This document shows positions 11,089 through 22,760 of a stretch of DNA of 64,000 nucleotides, in pieces. The translations under genes were made by a program, and so were the position numbers. Source of the stretch: Boswellia sacra (taxonomy: Eukaryota; Streptophyta; Magnoliopsida; Sapindales; Burseraceae); assembly GCA_013180625.2 (NCBI GenBank), contig SNVD02013278.1, positions 1 through 64,000 on the forward strand, read 5' to 3'. Numbering within the stretch: the stretch's first letter is position 1; every line of letters starts with the position of its first letter. The notes under the pieces were generated by a model. That model was not told where the DNA came from and ran no database searches. It saw only the letters and a program-made list of their open reading frames with translations.

Positions 11089-11900
11089 TATATGATTAAA
11101 AGTTGAAATAGCAAAGAACAAAAGATAATGCATCAATATGACCAAAGTTGAAGGTAACTAAGAACAAAAGATAATGCATCAATATGACCAAAAATTGGGG
11201 GTAGTTGAATTATTATAATCCAAAGACCATAGCTGCATAAAGCACTGATGATGAGTTTGTTTTGAATAGTATGCCTTATATGGTCCATGAAGACAACTAT
11301 ATAAAGCATAATTTTCATCAACTTTACCAAGAAAAAAAAAATCAAAGCTTTAAGCCTAGATAAAGGACTGTATAAGTTCCTTTACAAAAAAATAAAGCAA
11401 TCCCTATACAATAATATGCAAAATATTCCCTACACAATAACTTGACTAAAGGTTGCACTTCATAATGTAACAAAACCTACCAAAAACATCTACCAAATTA
11501 AGTTGTCTTCAACATGATTCCTTTTTTTTTTTTTTAACCCTTCATTGTGATTGTATGATTAGTTAGATAAAATTAGCAAGAGACTTTGAAATATTAAATT
11601 TAACATACACTCAACTTATTGCAAATCATTACTTGTCCCTCATCTAGTAATTCTATTAGCCCCCTCTGACTGTTAAGATGTTGGAGTAGGTAAGATCGCG
11701 ACATCTTATGATGATTGTGGTCGCTGAGAAAGTGGTGGAAGAGCCTGAAATGATGTTATAGGTTGCTAAGATTATGTACTAGGAAGTGAAGCTAATGTAG
11801 GCTAAGATGAATTGCAAGGCTTAAACATCATGGAAAAAAAGGAATGAAGAACAAAAGAGTTAGTAAATTTGTATAATCACAAACTCATATATAATAACAA
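11089..11900. other. No gene; short tandem duplication at 11110-11195
   Basis: A 30-bp stretch (AACAAAAGATAATGCATCAA and onward) occurs at 11116 and again at 11163. Otherwise the region is AT-rich with no recognised coding sequence. It may be the 3' flank of the MuDR-type element to its right. Confidence 0.4.
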
Positions 11901-11907
11901 TTGAAAT

Positions 11908-13117
11908 TAATAGGTTATGACCTTTTTGTTTGTGGCTATGGCAGATTTGCCACTCCTCCTATTGTAATTGTACCCACCACATTTTTTACACCTTATTGTA
12001 AACAACTTACTAGCAAAAAGGTCTTCACTAGAGCCCTTCTCCTTGCTTTCTATGGCCTCTTTGCCTTTGTTCTCTTCTTTGGTGCTTCCAGTTCGTTGCA
12101 AGGCACCTCTGGCCATTCACTCTAATATGATATGGGCCTTATCTACTGATTGTTTGCAGCAATGTATCTATCTCTCAACAACATCTAGTCCACAAACTGA
12201 TGGACATCTACCCTCCTCTCATTTGCACATGCAATTGCACGGACACAGGGTATTCCATAAATTTGGAAAAACCACTTGAGCAATATCTTTCATTTAGCCT
12301 AACAATATAAGTTCTTCCTTTAAATACTACCTCAAACTCGAGACCACCACACCATATGACCTCTATCAACCTACTCATCTTTCCTTTATGACTAATAAAA
12401 GCCCTAATATTCGGTCTATGTCAGTATGCCACCTTATAAATTCTGTAAACCTGTAGACAGGAAAAAGAAAATGAATTAGCACATATTTAAATAACTTTAA
12501 AAGTACCAAAATTGTAATTGCACTTACTTGCTTTGCATCCTTTTCATGACCTTTTTTTTATGTTTTCCATCATGCTTAGATAAGTTTGACTTTGATGACA
12601 GTTGATCCATGAGTTGAATGACACTATTTTGTTGTTGTTCACATGATCGACCTTTACTCTTTTATCAAAGGCATGTTTGCTCTAACTTATAGGGGGAATG
12701 TTTGCCAACCAGTCATATGCAGTAGCATCCATATTTTTAATCTCTAATATGGTAGATTGGAAGTAATTCACATTCACTACTTTGCAAGCCCTCCAAAATA
12801 ATCCTTGTAGAGCTGATCCTGTGTTTTCTTTCTTGAAATTGTCATACAGGTGTTTACCACAATACTTATGAGATACGTATGACCATTGCTGACTTAAAGT
12901 ATTAATAACCCATTTTTGCCTATATAAAGGTCATTGGAAGCCCATATCCATCTATCCCTCCTATGTGTTCATTAAAAATATTAAAGGAACCAATTCCATG
13001 TTGAGTTGCACTCAACTTCACAAACTTCTAAAACTAGGGGAAACATAGCATTATTTGCGTCTATGCGCATAGCAATTAGTAACACCCTTCCCATAGTCCT
13101 TTAAGGTGGCAACCATT
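11908..13117 (-). pseudogene. MuDR/Mutator-like transposase, broken and truncated
   Basis: Reading the minus strand from right to left gives the usual order of a plant MULE transposase. It starts near GCHLKG at the right edge, then LLIAMRIDANNAMFPL, then DNFKKENTGSALQGLFWRAC, DATAYDWLANIPP and KIVSFNSW. A SWIM-like region follows (YIVRLNERYCSS), and a C-terminal zinc-knuckle-like RCKKCGGYN lies at about 11.95 kb. Many frameshifts and stops interrupt it. The N-terminal half is missing: the sequence stops where the gypsy/copia complex begins. The expected CxxxHxxxxC residues of the SWIM motif and the knuckle are only partly kept. Clearly inactive; superfamily assignment is good. Confidence 0.7.
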
Positions 13118-13499
13118 TGTTAGCCCTAAGGCTATATGATAATTTTGATGATAACAATACACATTGATTCATTGAGATTTACTAATATATTTATTTATGT
13201 GCAAGAATAAGATTATTGAAATAATTATAAAATCAAGAAGGGGTTTATTAAAATGAAGTGTTGAAGCTTAGGAGAAGACTACATGTTAAAGGCACCAAAG
13301 TTTAAGTACAAGGTTTGATTCAAGGAATGTGATATATGAGCAATGTTCTATCAATTGGTCATATATTTCTCTACAAATGTCCAAATAATGATTCTTGAGC
13401 CTTTGGAAAACTTACTCAATTTATAACATTTCATATGTTTTAAAGAAATTCAAATTTAAGTGCAAGATCGTCCAAATCATCATGCAAAGTGAAAGACAA

Positions 13500-14060
13500 A
13501 TGGAAGCAGCTGACATGAGCACCGAATACTCTTTTGGACATATCTGAGCTAGAAAAATCAAAATGACTTGATTCTTGCGGCATTAGAAAGATACTTAATG
13601 AGGAACATTTCATATGTTTTGAAAAAATTCAAATTTCAAATGGAAGGCCGACATAATTGACATGCAATTCGGTGGACTGACACAGAGAAGAAAAATCAAC
13701 TCACATGAGCACCGAATGGTGTTTTGGCCATATCTTAAGATAGAGATATCCAAATGCTTTGATTCTTAATGTTTTAGAAAGCTTATTCAAATATGAATAT
13801 CTTTTATGTTTTGAAGAAATTCAAATTTCAAACGGAAGGCTGACAGAATTATCATTCAAGTCAGTGGACTGACACATGGAAGAAAAATCAAGTCACATGA
13901 GCACCGAATGGTGTTTTGGCCATATCTTGAGCTACAGATATCCAAATGACTTGGTTCTTGATGCGTTGGAAAGTTTATTCAAATGTGCAGATCTTTTATG
14001 TTTTACAGATTTTCAAATTTCAAACGGAACATTGACAAAAATGGCAGACAAGATTACGGT
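13500..14060 (+). repeat. Three ~190-bp tandem units in the copia LTR
   Basis: Each unit carries GAGCACCGAAT, a variant of TTGGCCATATCTTGAGCTA, and then an AAATTCAAATTTCAAA-like segment followed by GGA(A)GGC(T)GACA. Units start about 190 and 192 bp apart. They lie upstream of the TATA box, where plant LTR enhancer repeats are often found. Confidence 0.75.
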
Positions 14061-14123
14061 TTTTATGGTGGGCAGAAAATTTGGAGATGGTGTCTTCACT
14101 TGATTAAGTTCATCTCATTTGCC

Positions 14124-14130
14124 TATAAAA
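14124..14130 (+). promoter_or_regulatory. TATA box of copia 5' LTR
   Basis: TATAAAA within GCCTATAAAAGGAGCC. The same box is at 20834-20840 in the 3' LTR. Transcription would start some 30 bp downstream; this is inferred from position. Confidence 0.6.
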
Positions 14131-14760
14131 GGAGCCATTCTCCCATGCATTCAATAAGTGCAAGAGAAGCATTTTATCAAGCAAAAAGCAAGAGAAATAT
14201 CAAGTCTAGAGAGCTTTTATATTCTTTATCTACTCTTTGAAGAGAGTTGTACTTTTGTTGTAAAAATTATCCTTGTTCTTGTATTGTGGTGAGAGTGAGA
14301 TATTCTTGTAAAGGATAAAAAGTTATCCTTGAGAGAACTTTTTCCTTGGTGAGGTTGTTCATCAAGAAGAACTCTTGGTGTGGTGTTATCAAGGGTTGAA
14401 GGAAAAAGTCTTGGTGAGGTTGTTCATCAAGCAAGTTGTAAAGATTTTTACAACTTAGTGGAAAGCTTAGCTCGTGGAGCTAGGAGCCAGTGGACGTAGG
14501 CAAGGTTTGCCGAACCACGTAAATTGAGTTTGCACTCTCTCTATCCCTATACTCTTAACATTTACTTGCACTTGAGATTATTTATTATTGCTATTCTCTT
14601 GATTGCTTCTTAGATAACTTCTATTTTCATCTTCTTCACTTCTATTCTCAAAAGAAAAAGTGAAATAATTTTTATCTTTCAAGAAAAGTTTTATAAATTC
14701 GTTTTGATAAATAAAACCCAATTCACCCCCCCTCTGGGGTTGTCATACCTGGGTCACAAG

Positions 14761-14771
14761 TGGATCAGAGC
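14761..14771 (+). promoter_or_regulatory. Primer binding site (initiator Met tRNA-like)
   Basis: TGGATCAGAGC, two bases after the LTR, resembles the standard plant copia primer site TGGTATCAGAGC with one T missing. Confidence 0.65.
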
Positions 14772-14849
14772 AAGGTTGCTCATTTTTTTAAATCTTAACC
14801 GATTTTGAGCTATTGGCAACTTAAGGCGTTCATATGTTGAGGGGCTTTC

Positions 14850-15880
14850 ATTTCTAGACCTCCATCTTTAATGGAAGTGATTACTCTTATTGGAAAACTA
14901 GAATGAGTATTTTCTTGAAATATTTTGATTATGATTTGTGGTCTATTGTTTTGGAAGGACCTTTTGTTCCTACCAAAATTGAAAATGGGGAATGCATGCT
15001 TAAAGAACCTAAAGCGTTTAGTGAAGATGATAAAAAGAAATTGAGTTTGAATGCTAAAGCTATGAATGTGTTATATTGTGCTCTAGATAGAAATGAGTTA
15101 ATAGAATATCTACTTGTTCTACGGCACAAGAAATATGGCACACACTTGAAGTAACTCATGAAGGAACTAGTCAAGTTAAAGAATCCAAAATTAGTATGCT
15201 AGTTCATAGTTATGAGCTTTTAAGATGAAATCGGATGAATCAATTTCTGAAATGTTTACTAGATTTACGGATATTATTAATAGTTTGAAATCTCTTGGTA
15301 AATCTTATTCTAATGTTGAAATGGTGAGAAAGATTCTTAGGTGTCTACCAAAATCTTGGGAACCAAAGGTGACGGCAATTCAAGAAGCAAAGGACCTTAC
15401 CAAACTACCATTAGAAGAACTTATGGGTTCTCTCATGACTCATGAAATCACCTTGAAGGAGAACGAAGAAGATTTCAAGAAAAAGAAAAATATCGCTTTC
15501 AAATCTTCAACAAAAGAAGATGATGAGTCCAACGATGAAGGAGATGATGAAGATCTTGCATTCATCACAAGAAAGCTAAAAAGGATGATTAGAAGAAAAC
15601 CAAGGATTCAAGAAGAACTCTAGAAGGGAGTACAAAGGGCAAAGCTCAAAGCAAGATAAGAAAAATGATCAAGTCATTTGCTATGAGTGCAAGAAACGGG
15701 ACATGTAAAGATGGATTGTCCTTACTTCAAGAGTCAAAACAAGAAATCCAAAGCAATGAAAGCCACAAATTGGGATGATAGTGAAGCTAGCTCCAACGAA
15801 GAAGAAGATTGCGAAGTGGCAAACATGGGCTTCATGGCTTTAAGTGACGATGAGGGTAAGTATTCAAAACTATGATCCTA
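14850..15880 (+). pseudogene. Copia gag (UBN2-type) with broken zinc knuckle
   Basis: The frame resumes at 14903 with MSIFLKYFDYDLWSIVLEGP, a gag/UBN2 N-terminal motif. Further right are ESISEMFTRFTDIINSLKSL and KILRCLPKSWEPK, typical of copia gag. The CCHC knuckle region at about 15680 reads CYECKK, then loses one base, and resumes as GHVKMDCPYFK. At least four frameshifts are visible: before 14903, near 15125, near 15225 and at the knuckle. An acidic Glu/Asp-rich stretch precedes and follows the knuckle. No functional gag can be made. Confidence 0.8.
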
Positions 15881-16530
15881 AGCTTTCATATGATGAATTA
15901 CTTGAAGCATTCCAAAATTTACATGTGCAAGTTGATAAACAAAATTCAAAAATCAATGCTTTCAAAAAGAAGTCAAAATTCATGTTATCTCAATTAGAAG
16001 AGTTGGTGGAAATAAATGAAGCTTTAGAAAATGAAAATGAAATTTTAAAGCAAAAAGATTTTGAAAGTTTGGAAAGTCAAATGCATTTTTTAAAAACTGA
16101 AAATGAGATTTTAAAACAAAAGGATTTGATAAATTAGAGAAAGAAAATGTTAATTTGAAAAAGGAAAATAATGACTTAAGAAATATTGTTGATAGTTTTA
16201 CAAAAAGCACAAAAATTTTGAATTCTATGTTACAAAACCAAAGGTGTGTTTTTGATAAAAGAGGTTTAGGATATAAAACTCATAAAAATCAAAAGTATTT
16301 TAAAAATTATTTTGCTCATGCATCTTTTAGGAATAATCCTAATAATTCATGTACTTATTGTGGAAGAAAAGGACACAATATGCATTCTTGCTCCATTAAA
16401 AGAAATCCTAATTTGAAACAAATATGGGTTCCAAAAAGTATCATAACTAACCCCCAAGGACCCAAGAACTTTTGGGTACCAAAAGGTTACTCCTTGAATG
16501 TTGATTGTAGAGACAAAGGAGTGGCAAACA
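15844..16530 (+). pseudogene. Copia gag-pol linker: coiled coil plus second zinc knuckle
   Basis: A Lys/Glu/Asn-rich stretch with heptad-like spacing (for example NEALENENEILKQKDFESL) is probably a coiled coil. It is followed by a CCHC knuckle at 16348-16392 reading CTYCGRKGHNMHSC. A repeated segment (ENEILKQKD, twice) lies inside the coiled coil. The frame is broken near 16135 and again before the protease. Confidence 0.6.
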
Positions 16531-16760
16531 CAAGTGGTACTTAGATAGTGGATGCTCAAGGCATATGACCGGAGATGCCTCCAAATTTTCAAGATTAATC
16601 ATGAAGAAAGGAGGATATGTGACCTTCGGTGATAATGCCAAAGGAAGTGTAATCGGACATGGTGATATGGGTAACCCTTCTTCACCTATTATTAAAGATG
16701 TTTTGCTTGTTTATGGTTTAAAACATGATTTGATTAGCATTAGTCAATTGTGTGATAAGG
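16531..16760 (+). pseudogene. Copia aspartic protease
   Basis: The active-site region reads LDSGCSRHMTG at about 16543-16573, the D-S-G motif of plant copia proteases. It is followed by GYVTFGDNAKGSVIGHG and LKHDLISISQLCDKG. A frameshift falls just upstream of the catalytic Asp, so the motif is split between frames. The frame then runs without a break into the pre-integrase region. Confidence 0.75.
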
Positions 16761-17570
16761 GATATTTTGTTACTTTTGAGCCCAATAGATGTGTGATTAA
16801 GGATGTTAGTAACAATAAGACATTATTTGTTGGTAATAGATGTGGTAATATTTATACAATTGATATTGATGCTAATGATCATGTAAAAAATTGTTTCATT
16901 GTTAATGATGATGCTTGGTTATGGCATAGAAGGTTAGGTCATGCTAGCATGGACACAATTTCAAAAATTTCTAAAAATGATTTAGTTGATGGTCTTCAAA
17001 AAATAAAATTTGAAAAGGATAAGATTTGTGATGCTTGTCAATTTGGAAAACAAGTGAGAACTTCTTTTAAACAAAAGAAATTTATTTCAACAAATAAACC
17101 TCTACAATTACGTCATTTGGATTTATTTGGACCATCAAGAACTCAAAGTCTTGGTGGAAAGTATTATGTTTTTGTTATTGTGGAGATTATTCAAGATTCA
17201 CTTGGGTGTTATTCTTGAAAACTAAAAATGAGGCCATACAAGCTTTTTCAAAATTTACAAAAAAAGAGTCCAAAATCAAAAAGGGCATTTATTGTATCCC
17301 ATTAGAGGTGATAATGGTGGGTGTGAAGGAGGGACAATGTGCATTGAAAAATCTATTGTGATGAAAATGGTTTTGAGCATAATTTTTTTTTTTTTTTTTT
17401 TTTCCTCACCTAGAAATCCACAACAAAATGGTGTTGTTGAGAGGAAAAATAGGACTATCCAAGAAATGGCTAGGACCATGTTACTTGAAAATAATTTGCC
17501 AAAATATTTTTGGGCGAAGCCATTAATACCGCATGCTTTATAATCAATAGAGTCCATATTAGAGCTTTAA
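16761..17570 (+). pseudogene. Copia integrase (GAG-pre-integrase and core)
   Basis: The His-His-Cys-Cys zinc region reads WHRRLGHASMDTISKIS followed by CDACQFGKQ at about 16920-17050. The core begins LRHLDLFGP, but the next part is scrambled by frameshifts and stops (17190-17300). A run of 25 T lies at 17378-17402, exactly before SPRNPQQNGVVERKNR, which contains the core Glu. Downstream LLENNLPKYFWAKPL is normal for copia. The catalytic Asp residues cannot be followed in one frame. Inactive. Confidence 0.8.
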
Positions 17571-18750
17571 TAAAGAAAACTCCTTATGAACTTTGGAAAG
17601 GAAGAAAACCAAAAATTGGATTTTTTAAAGTTTTTGGATGTAAATGTTTTATTTTAAACACTAAGGATAACCTTGGAAAATTTGATGCAAAGCCGATGTT
17701 GGAATTTTTGTTGGCTACTCCAACCATAGTAAAGCATATAGAGTTTTTAACAAAAAGACTCTTACTATTGAAGAATCTATGCATGTTGAATTTGATGCAA
17801 CTAATGTTATCTCTTCAAAGATTTAGATGATGATATTGTGAAGTAGAAAGGCAAATCAAGAATCAAGGCTGATGAAAAGAAGTCAGATGATTACAACTTC
17901 AACAAGAAAAAGCTGAGAAAAGTAAATGATTCTTCTCAAAGAAATTAACCAAAGGAATTGAGGTATGCCAAAAGCTCACCCCTAAAGATATTATTATTGG
18001 TGAACCATCAAAGGTATGAGAACTAGATCTTCTTTTAGAAACTTTTGTAACATTTTGCATTTGTCTCTCAATTTGAACCAAAAAACTTTTAAAGAAGAAG
18101 CCGAAAATGACGAAAGTTGGATTTTGCTATGCAAGAAAGAATTGAATCAATTTGAGAGAAATCAAGTTTGGAAATTAGTCCCAAGACCCAAAAATCATTT
18201 TATTATAGGCACTAAATGGATTTTTAGAAATAAAGTAGATGAAAATGGCACCATTATTAGAAACAAAGCTAGACTTATTGCTCAATGATACAATCAAGAA
18301 GAAGGTATTGATTATGAGGAAACCTTTGCACCGGTTGCTAGATTAGAATCCATTAGAATGTTGTGTGCATTTGCATGTTATAAAAATTTTACATTATACC
18401 AAATGGTTGTCAAAAGTGCATTTTTAAATGGTTACATTATGGAGGAAGTATATGTAGAGCAACCTCTTAGTTTTCAAAATCATGATTTTCCAAACCATGT
18501 TTTCAAACTCAAAAAGCCACTTTATGGCTTGAAACAAGCACCAAGAGCATGGTATGATAGATTGAGCAAATTTCTCATTGATAATGTTTTCGAAATAAAA
18601 AAAGTTGATACTACTCTTTTTGTTAAAACAAAAAATGATGATTTATTAATTGTTCAAATCTATGTTGATGATATTATATTTGTGCTACTAATATTTCTAT
18701 GTGTGAAGAATTTTCCAAGTGTATGCAACAAGAATTTGAAATGAGCTTAA
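17571..18750 (+). pseudogene. Copia reverse transcriptase
   Basis: A short linker (about 17580-18020) is frameshifted. Reverse transcriptase starts near 18110: WKLVPRPKNHFIIGTKWIF and NKARLIAQ, where a TGA (18286-18288) interrupts the frame. Then come YEETFAPVARLESIRM, VYVEQPLSFQN, KKPLYGLKQAPRAWYDRLSK and the catalytic YVDD motif (IYVDDIIF, about 18660). A frameshift follows the YVDD box. The motif VKSAFLNG (normally DVKSAFLNG) has Val before it, so the first catalytic Asp appears to be lost. Confidence 0.85.
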
Positions 18751-19604
18751 TGGGAGAATTAAATTTCTTCCTTGGACTTCAAATCAAGCAATCAATAGAT
18801 GGGATCTTCATTAATCAAGCTAAATACACAAGAGATTTTCTCAAGAAGTTTGGCATGGATAATTCAAGGACATATAACACACCTATGGGTACATAAACCA
18901 AGCTTGACAAAGATGAGAAAGGAAAAGATGTTGAGGTAACAAAATATCGAGGTATGATTGGCTCTCTTTTGTATTTAACTGCTAGTAGACCTGATATTAT
19001 GTTTAGTGTGTGTATGTGTGCTAGATTTCAATCTTGTCCAAAGGAATTTCACCTTAAAGCTGTCAAAAGGATATTTAGATATCTTCTTGGAACCATAAAT
19101 CTAGGTCTTTGGTATCCTAAGTGTGATAATTTTGATCTAATTAGTTATTCGGATGCGCACTTTGCTGGAAGTCTTCTTGATAGAAAGAGCACTAGTGGCT
19201 CTTGCCATTTTCTAGGACATGCATTAGTATCATGGTTTAGTAGAAAACAAAATTCTGTTGCATTATCAACCGCGGAAGCCGAGTATATTGCAGTCGGAAG
19301 TTGTTGTGCACAAGCTCTTTGGATGAAACAAATTTTAAAAGATTATGGTGTGGTATTTGATCATATTCCCATCAAATGTGACAATACAAGTGCCATCAAC
19401 ATTTCAAAAAATCCAATACAACACTCTAGGACTAAGCATATAGAGATTAGACAGCATTTTATTAGAGATCATGTGCAAAAAGGTAATATTTCTTTAGAAT
19501 TTGTTCCCACCGAGAAACAATTAGCCGATATATTTACTAAACCCCTTAGTCAAGATAGATTTAGCATAATTAGAAGAGAATTAGGCATGTTGGATATGTC
19601 TTAA
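18751..19604 (+). pseudogene. Copia RNase H and C terminus
   Basis: FFLGLQIKQS and the connection region are followed, after a stop at about 18896, by an open frame at 18954-19604. That frame reads MIGSLLYLTASRPDIMFSVC, VSWFSRKQNSVALSTAEAEY, ALWMKQILKDYG and KHIEIRQHFIRDHV, and ends DIFTKPLSQDRF. This is the typical copia RNase H end with STAEAEY. The last 216 codons are uninterrupted. Confidence 0.85.
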
Positions 19605-19826
19605 TTTTGCTTTAATATGATAATCTTTGAATGATAGCATATGTTAAGGGGGAGTAGTTAATTTGATTACATTTTTTGATGATAACAAAAGGGGGAGAAA
19701 TAGTTGGATTGCTTATATTCATAACAAGTGCCATTCTTTTGCTTATTGTTGATTTTATTTTCATTCTTGATTTTAGATTATATTTTAAAGCAATCAATGG
19801 TTTGTCATCATCAAAAAGGGGGAGAT
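19605..19826 (+). other. Copia 3' leader with polypurine tract
   Basis: Purine-rich AAAAAGGGGGAGAT (19813-19826) lies directly before the 3' LTR. Similar GGGGGAGTAG and GGGGGAGAAA tracts at about 19650 and 19691 precede it. Confidence 0.7.
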
Positions 19827-21474
19827 TGTTAGCCCTAAGGCTACATGATAATTTTGATGATAACAATACACATTGATTAATTGAGATGTACTAACATGTT
19901 TATTTATGTGCAAGAGTAAGATCATTGAAATAATTTTAAAATCAAGAAGAGGCTTATTAAAATGAAGTGTTGAAGCTAAGGAGAAGACTACATGTTAAAG
20001 GCACCAAAGTTAAGAACAAGGTTTGATTCAAGGAATGTGACACATGAGTAATGTTTAATCAATTAGTCATATATTTCTCTACAAATGTCTAAATAATGTG
20101 ATTCTTGAGCATTTGGAAAGCTTACTCAATTTATAACATTTCATGTGTTTTAAATAAATTCAAATTTCAAGTGTGCAAGATGTCCAAATCACATGCACGT
20201 TGAAAGACAAAATGGGAAGCGCTGACATGAGCACCCCGAATACTCCTTTGGACATATCTGGAGCTAGAAAAAATCAAAATAACTGCGATTCTTGCGGCAT
20301 TAGAAAGAGCTTAATCGGGCACATTTCATATGTGTTTGAAGAAATTCAATTCAAATGAAGACATAATAATGACATGCAATCGGTGGACTGACACAGAGAA
20401 GAAAAATCAACTCACATAAGACAACGAATGGTGTTTTGGCATATCTTAGATAGAGATATCCAATTGCTTTGATTCTTAATGTTTTGGAAATCTTATTCAA
20501 ATATAAAGATCTTTTATGTTTTGAAGAAATTCAAAATTCAAATGGAAAGCTGACAGAATTATCATTCAAGTCAGTGGACAGACACATGGAAGAAAAATCA
20601 AGTCACTTGAGCACCAAATGGTGTTTTGGCCATATCTTGAGCTACAGATATCCAAATGACTTGGTTCTTGATGCGTTGGAAAGCTTATTCAAATGTGCAG
20701 ATCTTTTATGTTTTACATATTTTCAAAATTCAAACGAAACATTGACAAAAATGGCAGACAAGATTACGGTTTTTATGGTGGGCAGAAAATTTAGAGATGG
20801 TGTCTTCACTTGATTAAGTTCATCTCATTTGCCTATAAAAGGAGCCATTCTCCTATGCATTCAACAAGTGCAAGAGAAGCATTTTATCAAGCAAAAAAGC
20901 CAAGAGAAATATCAAGTTTATAGAGCTTTTATATTCTTTATCTACTCTTTGAAGAGAGTTGTACTTTTGTTGTAAAAACTTTTCTTTGTTCTTATATTGT
21001 GTGAGAGTGAGATCTTCTGTAAAGGATAAAAGATATCCTTGAGAGAACTCTTTCCTTGGTGAGGTTGTTCATCAAGAAGAACTCTTGGTGTGGTGTTATC
21101 AAGAGTTGAAGGAAAAAAAGTCTTGGTGAAGTTGTTCATCAAGCAAGTTGTAAAGTATTCTACAACTTAATGGAAAGCCTAGCTTGTGGAGGAGCTAGGA
21201 GCCCGTGGACGTAGGCAAGGTTTGCCGAACCACGTAAATTGAGTTTGCACTCTCTCTATCCCTATACTATTTACATTTACTTGCACTTGAGATTATTTAT
21301 TATTGCTATTCTCTTGATTGCATCTTAAACAACTTCTATTTTCATCTTCTTCACTTCTATTCTCAAAAGAAAAAGTGAAATAATTTTTATCTTTCAAGAA
21401 AAGTTTTATAAATTCGTTTTAATAAATAAAACCCAATTCACCCCCCCTCTAGGGTTGTCATACCTGGGTCAACA
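19827..21474 (+). repeat. Copia 3' LTR
   Basis: Same structure as the 5' LTR, with TATA box at 20834-20840 and the ~190-bp internal units. Several indels are concentrated at 20170-20460. It ends GGGTCAACA and is followed by ACCATT. Confidence 0.9.
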
Positions 21475-22180
21475 ACCATTCTACTGATGATTGCCCAACT
21501 TTGCCTGCCTTTAGGGAATGTCTCCATGAAGAAGCCAATGCCTTAAACACTTTCAAAAGGCCAAATCACAATCCATATTCACAAACCTATAATCCTGGTT
21601 GGAGAAATCATCCAAATTTTAGCTGGAAAAATGACAATCATGCACAATCTTCACAAGTCCCTTTTCAAACACGACAAAATTTTCAAAATTCTCATGATCA
21701 TGCATATGCTCCTCATCCTAGGAATGACTTTGAAGAAACATTGCATTCATTCATTACAAAGCAAGAGACTTTCAATAGTCAAACTACTCAAACACTAGCA
21801 AATTTGTCAGAAAATCTTGCAAAATTTGCATCTACATTAGCATCCAAGAGAAGGAAAATCCTTCCAAACATTGCAAAACCCCAAAGGATCAATTAAACTC
21901 AAATGAGGGACGTTCAAATAACATTATTTTGACCAAGCAAGTCAGTCATGGAACCTTCGCAATGAAGGTGTTGAAAAACCATATTCATAAAACCGTGTGA
22001 GAAAGAAGGAAGAATCGATTCTCTAAAGGGCAGGAGGGTGCTGAACCAACACCTAGCGAAGAGGAAACCAAATCCTCATCTGTGCCTCCATTTCCTCAAG
22101 CATTAGCCACACAAAAGAAGCCAACTCACAATTCTGAAATCTTTAAAATTTTCAAACAGGTAAGGTCAACATTCCCTTAC
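21475..22180 (+). pseudogene. Gypsy gag, C-terminal part
   Basis: The frame reads NHSTDDCPTLPAFRE, the end of a zinc knuckle (the upstream Gly-Gly codons sit on the other side of the copia at 13104). It then continues NPYSQTYNPGWRNHPNFSWK, typical of this gypsy type, and a Gln/Asn/Thr-rich C terminus to 21896. Stops and frameshifts follow before the protease region. Confidence 0.75.
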
Positions 22181-22760
22181 TTGATGTGATCAAACAGGTA
22201 CCTTCTTATGCAAAATTTTTGAAAGACTTGTGCACTGTGAAAAGAAAACTGAATGTGAAAAAGAAGGCCTTTCTAGCTGAGCAAGTAAGTGCTATCCTTC
22301 AAAATAATAATACAGTGAAATATAAGGATCCAGGTTGTCCTACAATTTCATGTGTTATTAGAGACCATAAAATTTAACAAGCTTTACTTGATCTTGGTGC
22401 TAGTGTGAATTTGCTTCCATACTCGGTTTGTCAAAAACTCAATCTAGGTGAGTTAAAACCGACTTCTGTGACTCTTTTGCTTGCTGATAGATCAATTAAA
22501 GTACCAAGAGGAGTAGTAGAAGATGTATTAGTTCAAGTCAATAAAATTCATTTACCCAGTGGATTTTATCGTCTTGGACACACAACCAGTGGAAGTAAGC
22601 AATTCAATTCTTGTTAATTTAGGGCGTCCATTTCTAGCTACCTCTAATGCTTTGATTAATTGCAGGAATAGAGTCATGAAGCTATCATTTGGGAACATGA
22701 CATTGAAACTTAATGTTTTCAATATGTGCAAACAACCAAATGAAGAAGAAGATGAAATTG
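22181..22760 (+). pseudogene. Gypsy aspartic protease
   Basis: VPSYAKFLKDLCTVKRKL leads into the protease. The active site reads ALLDLGASVNLLPYSVCQKL at about 22380-22440, with DLG in place of the more usual DLGAS/DTGAS variants of this group. A stop precedes it (ITQALLD region, 22376) and a frameshift lies near 22560, after which DFIVLD and LGRPFLATSNALI continue. Processing activity is not possible from this copy. Confidence 0.75.

Larger units (their letters stand above)
13118..14758 (+). repeat. Copia 5' LTR
   Basis: Starts TGTTAG and ends TCACA just before the primer site. It contains three imperfect tandem units of about 190 bp, marked by GAGCACCGAAT at 13517, 13707 and 13899. A TATA box (TATAAAA, 14124-14130) is followed by a pyrimidine/purine leader. 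The matching 3' LTR is at 19827-21474. Confidence 0.9.
13118..21474 (+). mobile_element. Ty1/copia LTR retrotransposon, nested in gypsy gag, degenerate
   Basis: Two LTRs of about 1.64 kb start TGTTAGCCCTAAGG and end CTGGGTCA(A)CA. Between them lie gag, protease, integrase, reverse transcriptase and RNase H in copia order, with a Met-tRNA-like primer site and a polypurine tract. The direct repeat ACCATT (13112-13117 and 21475-21480) flanks it and is the likely target duplication. The right flank reads directly as gypsy gag. Frameshifts, stops and a poly-T run inside integrase show it is inactive. The LTRs differ at many positions, so the insertion is not recent. Confidence 0.9.

Noticed and set aside
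11968..12279. Plus-strand 103-codon frame
   Set aside because: The minus strand at the same place reads as the C-terminal part of a MuDR transposase, which explains the sequence better.
13118..21474. Copia LTRs from two different insertions fused by recombination
   Set aside because: At first the flanks looked unrelated (MuDR left, gypsy right). The direct repeat ACCATT on both sides and gypsy codons left of the 5' LTR make a single insertion simpler.
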